Assembly: GCF_028728205.1 (NCBI RefSeq) | Contig: NZ_JAQYUU010000001.1 | Coordinates: 1,415,318 to 1,479,317, forward strand | From: Clostridium sp. 'White wine YQ' | GTDB taxonomy: Bacteria; Bacillota; Clostridia; Clostridiales; Clostridiaceae | Reading direction: 5' to 3' | DNA length: 64,000 nt | Part shown: positions 60,376 to 64,000 of the stretch, piece by piece | Position numbering within the stretch: position 1 is the stretch's first letter | Layout: every line of letters begins with the position of its first letter | Notes under the pieces: model-generated | Databases searched by the model: none | What the model saw: the letters and a program-made list of their open reading frames with translations, nothing else | Told to the model about the DNA's origin: nothing | Position numbers and translations under genes: made by a program

Positions 60376-63048
60376 ATGAATAAATATGTACTTAAATTTA
60401 ATGAGATTGACAAATCCTCTTTACCCTATGTAGGGGGGAAAGGTGCTAACCTAGGTGAGATGACAAAAGCAGGCTTCCCTGTTCCACAAGGCTTTTGTGT
60501 TACAACCCTAGCTTATAAAAACTTTATTGAAACCAGTAAAGAAATGAGAAAACTTTTTGATCTTTTAGATACTTTAGAATACACTCAACTAGAAAAAATA
60601 AGTGAACTAGGAAAGGTTATCAGAAATCATATACAGACTATTATTATGCCTCAGAATATAAAATCAAGTATATTAGAAGCATTTAAATTATCTGGAGAAA
60701 ATAAAGCCTATGCAGTTCGTTCCAGTGCAACGGCAGAAGATCTTCCAACTGCTTCTTTTGCTGGACAACAAGATACTTATTTAAATATATGCGGTGAATG
60801 TGAGCTATTAAAAGCAATCCAAAACTGCTGGGCTTCACTTTTTACTGATAGAGCTATTTCTTATAGAGCTAAAAATGGATTTGATCATAGATTGGTATTT
60901 CTTTCCGTAGTGGTACAAGAGATGGTTTTTCCAGAAGTTTCTGGGATAATGTTTACTGCTGATCCTATCAGTGGACGTCGTAAAACCCTATCAATAGATG
61001 CAAGTTATGGACTTGGGGAAGCTCTTGTATCAGGTATAGTATCGGCTGATTTATACCAAGTACGTGACAGTAAAATCATTAATAAGCAAATTTCGAAAAA
61101 GAAAATAGCTATATACTCTATTCCTGAAGGAGGAACTGTTACCAAAGATGTTCCTAATGAAAAACAAGAAATGCAAGCTCTTTCTGATAAAGAAATATTA
61201 TCACTTGCTAGCTTAGGACAAGAAATCGAAGCCCATTATGGAATAGAACAAGATATCGAATGGGGATTATCAGAAGGCAAGTTTTATATTCTTCAAAGCC
61301 GCCCAATAACATCATTATATCCACTACCTAAAGTTTCAGATGACAATTATCATGTCTTTGTTTCTTTTGGTCATATTCAGATGATGACAGATACAATGAA
61401 ACCACTGGCTATATCTATATTTAAAAATCTAACCAATTTTTTAAAAAATGATTCATCTGATATAGGAAACTCATTCATAGTAGATGCTGGTGGCAGAATG
61501 TTCGCTGACTTTACTACTCCACTTTCACTTAAACCAACTCAAAAAAGATTATTTAAAATTCTACGTGGAATGGATGAACAAATATCCTCAGCTTTATTTG
61601 AAGCTATAAATCGTGAAGATTTTATAAAGGTTAAGGTTTCAAAAAAGGATATTTTACATGTAGTAAAGAAAATGTTTCCTATAATTAAGCACGTATCTTC
61701 TAGGGTAATAGCTAACTTATATATAAAAGATTCAAGTTATGCTAAAGATGAAGCCAACGCCTTAATTGAAAAGATCTTAATGGAAAGTAAAAAAGATATA
61801 TTAAGTGCTACTGGTTCAAAAAGAATTGAAAAGATTCAAGAAAATATAGGGCAAATGCTTCCAAATGTACTTGCTGAGGTTGTTCCCTATTGGGTTTCTG
61901 GAATGTTTGCAACCAGTTCTTTAGAAAAAAAACTTATAAATAAAGTTGGAGAAAAGAACTGTGCTTATTTAATAAGTAAACTTAATAAATCACTTCCTGG
62001 TAATGTTACAACTGAAATTGGGCTACGAGTTGCTGATCTTGCAGATATAGCAAGAAATTATCCTGAACTTGTTGATTATTTAGAGAAAGCTCAAAAAGAA
62101 ACTTTCTTTGAAGGACTTTCTAAAATTTCAGGTGGAAATGAATTTAAAGCAGAATTTGAAAAATTCCTAAAGAAATATGGTATGCGTTGTTCATCTGAAA
62201 TAGATATTACTAAACCAAGATGGCATGAAGATCCTACTCAACTAATACCTGCTATTTTAAGTAATGTTCGAACTGCCTCAGGGGGTGAACATGTTGAAAA
62301 ATATAAGGAAGGTGAATTTGAAGCAGAAAATGCTACTAAAGAGATTCTATCACATTTTAATTCCTTTGAAAGAAGAAAAATATCTAAATTAATTAAATTA
62401 TATAGAAACCTAATGGGTATGCGTGAACATCATAAATTTGCAGTAATAACGCATATAGATCTTTATAAATGCGTTATTATGGAAGAAGCTCATTCCCTAG
62501 CTCAAAAGGGTGTTCTTAAAAATGAAAAAGATATCTATTACTTCTCATTATCTGAAATAATTGAACTACTAGAAAACCGTTTTTCTAAAAATATAGAAAA
62601 TCATATTGATTCAATTATAAAGAATTACGAGCAATTTGAAAATCTTACTCCTCCACGTGTAATGACAAGTTATGGAGAAATAATTACAGGGAAAAGAAAG
62701 AATATCAATGCTCCTAATGGGGCATTAACGGGTATACCTGTTTCAGCTGGAATTATTGAAGGTACCGCAAGGGTAATTTTAAAGCTTGAAGATGCCAAAC
62801 TAAATCCTGGAGAAATTTTAGTTGCACCTTTTACAGACCCAGGCTGGACTCCTCTATTTACTTCAGCAATTGGTTTAATTACTGAAGTTGGTGGAATGAT
62901 GACACATGGATCAGTTATTGCTAGAGAATATGGTATTCCAGCAGTGGTTGGTATAGATAAAGTTACTGAACTAATAAAAGATGGCGATTATATAAGAGTC
63001 AATGGAACAGAAGGCTATGTAGAGTTTGTAGATAAAAAATCTTCTTAA
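60376..63048 (+). CDS. PEP-utilising phosphotransferase, rifamycin phosphotransferase (RPH)-like
   Basis: An 890-residue enzyme. An ATP-grasp domain (about 1-320) carries YVGGKGANLGEM, AVRSSATAEDLPTASFAGQQ and a closing IEWGLSEGKFYILQSRPITS. A long helical middle domain (about 330-790) begins VFVSFGHIQMMTDTMKPLAI. The swivelling phosphohistidine domain is at the very end, with the catalytic histidine near 844 in GGMMTHGSVIAREYG. There is no PEP/pyruvate TIM barrel after it, so it is not a true PEP synthase; this ATP-substrate-His order is that of rifamycin-inactivating RPH and of Bacillus Pps. A drug or another metabolite could be the substrate. A TetR regulator precedes it. The ribosome-binding site is GGAGG. 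Confidence 0.85.
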   Translation: MNKYVLKFNEIDKSSLPYVGGKGANLGEMTKAGFPVPQGFCVTTLAYKNFIETSKEMRKLFDLLDTLEYTQLEKISELGKVIRNHIQTIIMPQNIKSSILEAFKLSGENKAYAVRSSATAEDLPTASFAGQQDTYLNICGECELLKAIQNCWASLFTDRAISYRAKNGFDHRLVFLSVVVQEMVFPEVSGIMFTADPISGRRKTLSIDASYGLGEALVSGIVSADLYQVRDSKIINKQISKKKIAIYSIPEGGTVTKDVPNEKQEMQALSDKEILSLASLGQEIEAHYGIEQDIEWGLSEGKFYILQSRPITSLYPLPKVSDDNYHVFVSFGHIQMMTDTMKPLAISIFKNLTNFLKNDSSDIGNSFIVDAGGRMFADFTTPLSLKPTQKRLFKILRGMDEQISSALFEAINREDFIKVKVSKKDILHVVKKMFPIIKHVSSRVIANLYIKDSSYAKDEANALIEKILMESKKDILSATGSKRIEKIQENIGQMLPNVLAEVVPYWVSGMFATSSLEKKLINKVGEKNCAYLISKLNKSLPGNVTTEIGLRVADLADIARNYPELVDYLEKAQKETFFEGLSKISGGNEFKAEFEKFLKKYGMRCSSEIDITKPRWHEDPTQLIPAILSNVRTASGGEHVEKYKEGEFEAENATKEILSHFNSFERRKISKLIKLYRNLMGMREHHKFAVITHIDLYKCVIMEEAHSLAQKGVLKNEKDIYYFSLSEIIELLENRFSKNIENHIDSIIKNYEQFENLTPPRVMTSYGEIITGKRKNINAPNGALTGIPVSAGIIEGTARVILKLEDAKLNPGEILVAPFTDPGWTPLFTSAIGLITEVGGMMTHGSVIAREYGIPAVVGIDKVTELIKDGDYIRVNGTEGYVEFVDKKSS

Positions 63049-63053
63049 ACAAG

Positions 63054-63090
63054 AAGGACAGGTAGTAAAAAAATACTACCTGTCTTTTTA
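63054..63090. terminator. Bidirectional terminator between the RPH-like and EamA genes
   Basis: GACAGGTAGTA pairs with TACTACCTGTC around an A-rich loop, with a T run on plus; the minus-strand gene ends just beyond it. Confidence 0.92.
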
Positions 63091-63099
63091 TGATAGTAA

Positions 63100-64000
63100 T
63101 TAATCAATCTTTGCCTTAAAATAGTTTGTCCCCCAAACTCCTAGAAGAATCATTGTGGATCCCATAACATGATATAAATGAAAACTTTCATGTAAAAATA
63201 CTACCCCAGCAACTATTGATACAATTGTTGAAATATTAGCAAATACTGAAGACCTTGAGGCTTCTAACTTAGAAAGTGTAAAATTGATTAAAAAATAAGC
63301 TATTATTGATGATAAAATTCCCAGATATAAAACTGAAGTAATAAAGGTTGTACTACTTAAAGGTTTAAAATACTCTGACATATTATTATTAATTAAATGA
63401 TTAATAATCGAAATTCCATTAAAACATATTGCACCTAAGAACATCATAAAATAAGTAACTTCAAAGGGAGTGAAATGTCTAGAAATTCTTCTGGCAATTA
63501 TATTAAAGAAGGCAGCTGAAAACACTGCTCCGGCTAATAATACTACACCTAACAGTGAACTTCCAGAGTCATTTGAACTATCCATTAATATTATTATAAT
63601 AACGCCTGATACAGATACTATTATACTAATTCCTTGTTTTAAAGTTGGTTTTTCATCTAGAATATATACTGCTAAAATTGTTACTACTATTGGAATTAAT
63701 GCTATCATAAGTCCGCCTAAGGAAGTTGATGTCCTTTGAATTCCATATGTTTCAAAAATAAAATAAATAATTGGTTCTATAAAAGCAAGTATAATAAGCC
63801 ACTTTAATGGTTTATTTTTATAATCAACCTTTATCACCTTAAATATAATAAGTAAAGTCATAACAAGAAATGCTGCCAAAAATCTAAAGGAAAGTAATGC
63901 AAATGGGTCTGCAACACTCAAAGCTTTTTTTGAAAATAAAAAGCTAAGTCCAAATATAAAGTTAGTAATCACTGCGGTAATATAGGGTATAATATTAGTT
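63100..64000 (-). CDS. EamA/DMT-family transporter (start beyond the window)
   Basis: A drug/metabolite-type transporter with about ten hydrophobic segments in two EamA repeats. The open frame continues upstream of any plausible internal start to the right edge, reading NIIPYITAVITNFIFGLSF before LFSKKAL, which is the normal first membrane segment; the true start therefore lies outside. GLMIALIPIVVTILAVYILDEKP in the first half and VAGVVFLHESFHLYHVMGST near the end are usual EamA signatures. The substrate is unknown. Confidence 0.9.
   Translation of the reverse strand, partial: TNIIPYITAVITNFIFGLSFLFSKKALSVADPFALLSFRFLAAFLVMTLLIIFKVIKVDYKNKPLKWLIILAFIEPIIYFIFETYGIQRTSTSLGGLMIALIPIVVTILAVYILDEKPTLKQGISIIVSVSGVIIIILMDSSNDSGSSLLGVVLLAGAVFSAAFFNIIARRISRHFTPFEVTYFMMFLGAICFNGISIINHLINNNMSEYFKPLSSTTFITSVLYLGILSSIIAYFLINFTLSKLEASRSSVFANISTIVSIVAGVVFLHESFHLYHVMGSTMILLGVWGTNYFKAKID

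Noticed and set aside
60376..63048. True phosphoenolpyruvate synthase
   Set aside because: The phosphohistidine domain is at the C-terminal end and the PEP/pyruvate-binding barrel that should follow it is missing.

Overview
The window is AT-rich, densely packed DNA from a spore-forming, anaerobic Clostridium-type firmicute. The evidence is a clostridial [FeFe] hydrogenase, the SCIFF ranthipeptide cluster, the AmmeMemoRadiSam genes, a sufCBDSU operon, spore genes (Tlp, a CotF-like coat protein, a BofC-like protein, a Spo0E-like phosphatase), strong GGAGG ribosome-binding sites and frequent TTG/GTG starts. The species cannot be resolved from sequence alone. There are no rRNA or tRNA genes, no CRISPR array, no prophage and no transposase, so this is essentially core chromosome plus some lineage-specific genes.

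Layout. 1-2.1 kb: the 5' part of glyA (minus), a two-gene ThrE-type amino-acid exporter (plus) and a CsoR/CstR-type repressor. 2.3-11.6 kb (minus): a translation and stringent-response block transcribed as RecJ-like protein, apt, bifunctional RSH, dtd, metallo-hydrolase, hemZ, hisS, aspS. 11.9-20.4 kb (minus): ruvA-ruvB-queA-tgt-yajC-TIGR04086-scfA-scfB, then secD-secF with its own promoter. The 45-residue scfA peptide gene lies at 15560-15697. 20.5-22 kb: a BofC-like protein and a patatin-like lipase. 22.3-27.2 kb (plus): sufCBDSU for Fe-S assembly. 27.2-29.1 kb: mntH and mntR with a candidate MntR operator. 29.4-31.2 kb: hydA. 31.2-33.5 kb: an oxidoreductase and two nitroreductases.

34-42 kb is the most accessory-looking part. 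It holds two tandem paralogues joining a membrane acyltransferase to a TraB/GumN-like domain that has lost both signature histidines, an HsmA-like membrane protein, a 51-residue Spo0E-like gene, an unknown protein and two more nitroreductases. 42-45.5 kb (minus): a TPP riboswitch controls tenA-thiZ-thiX-thiY for thiamine-pyrimidine salvage. 45.6-48 kb: a flavin amine oxidase faces a CotF-like coat gene. 48-53.4 kb: DinB-like, MATE, 2H phosphoesterase, DUF421-DUF4363, a 20-cysteine copper-storage-like protein and a GNAT-SnoaL fusion. 53.6-58.3 kb: an orphan radical SAM/SPASM protein, an amidohydrolase, amrS, a fused Memo-AMMECR1 protein and Tlp. 58.5-64 kb: a short UvrC-like protein, a TetR regulator beside a rifamycin-phosphotransferase-like enzyme with matching inverted repeats upstream of both, and an EamA transporter cut by the window end.

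The best leads are the degenerate acyltransferase-TraB/GumN pair, the catalytically dead RecJ-like protein before apt, the TetR/PEP-utilising-enzyme pair with duplicated operators, and a dispersed intergenic repeat with inverted ends. Most other systems are known families. All calls come from reading sequence and family knowledge; no database search was run.
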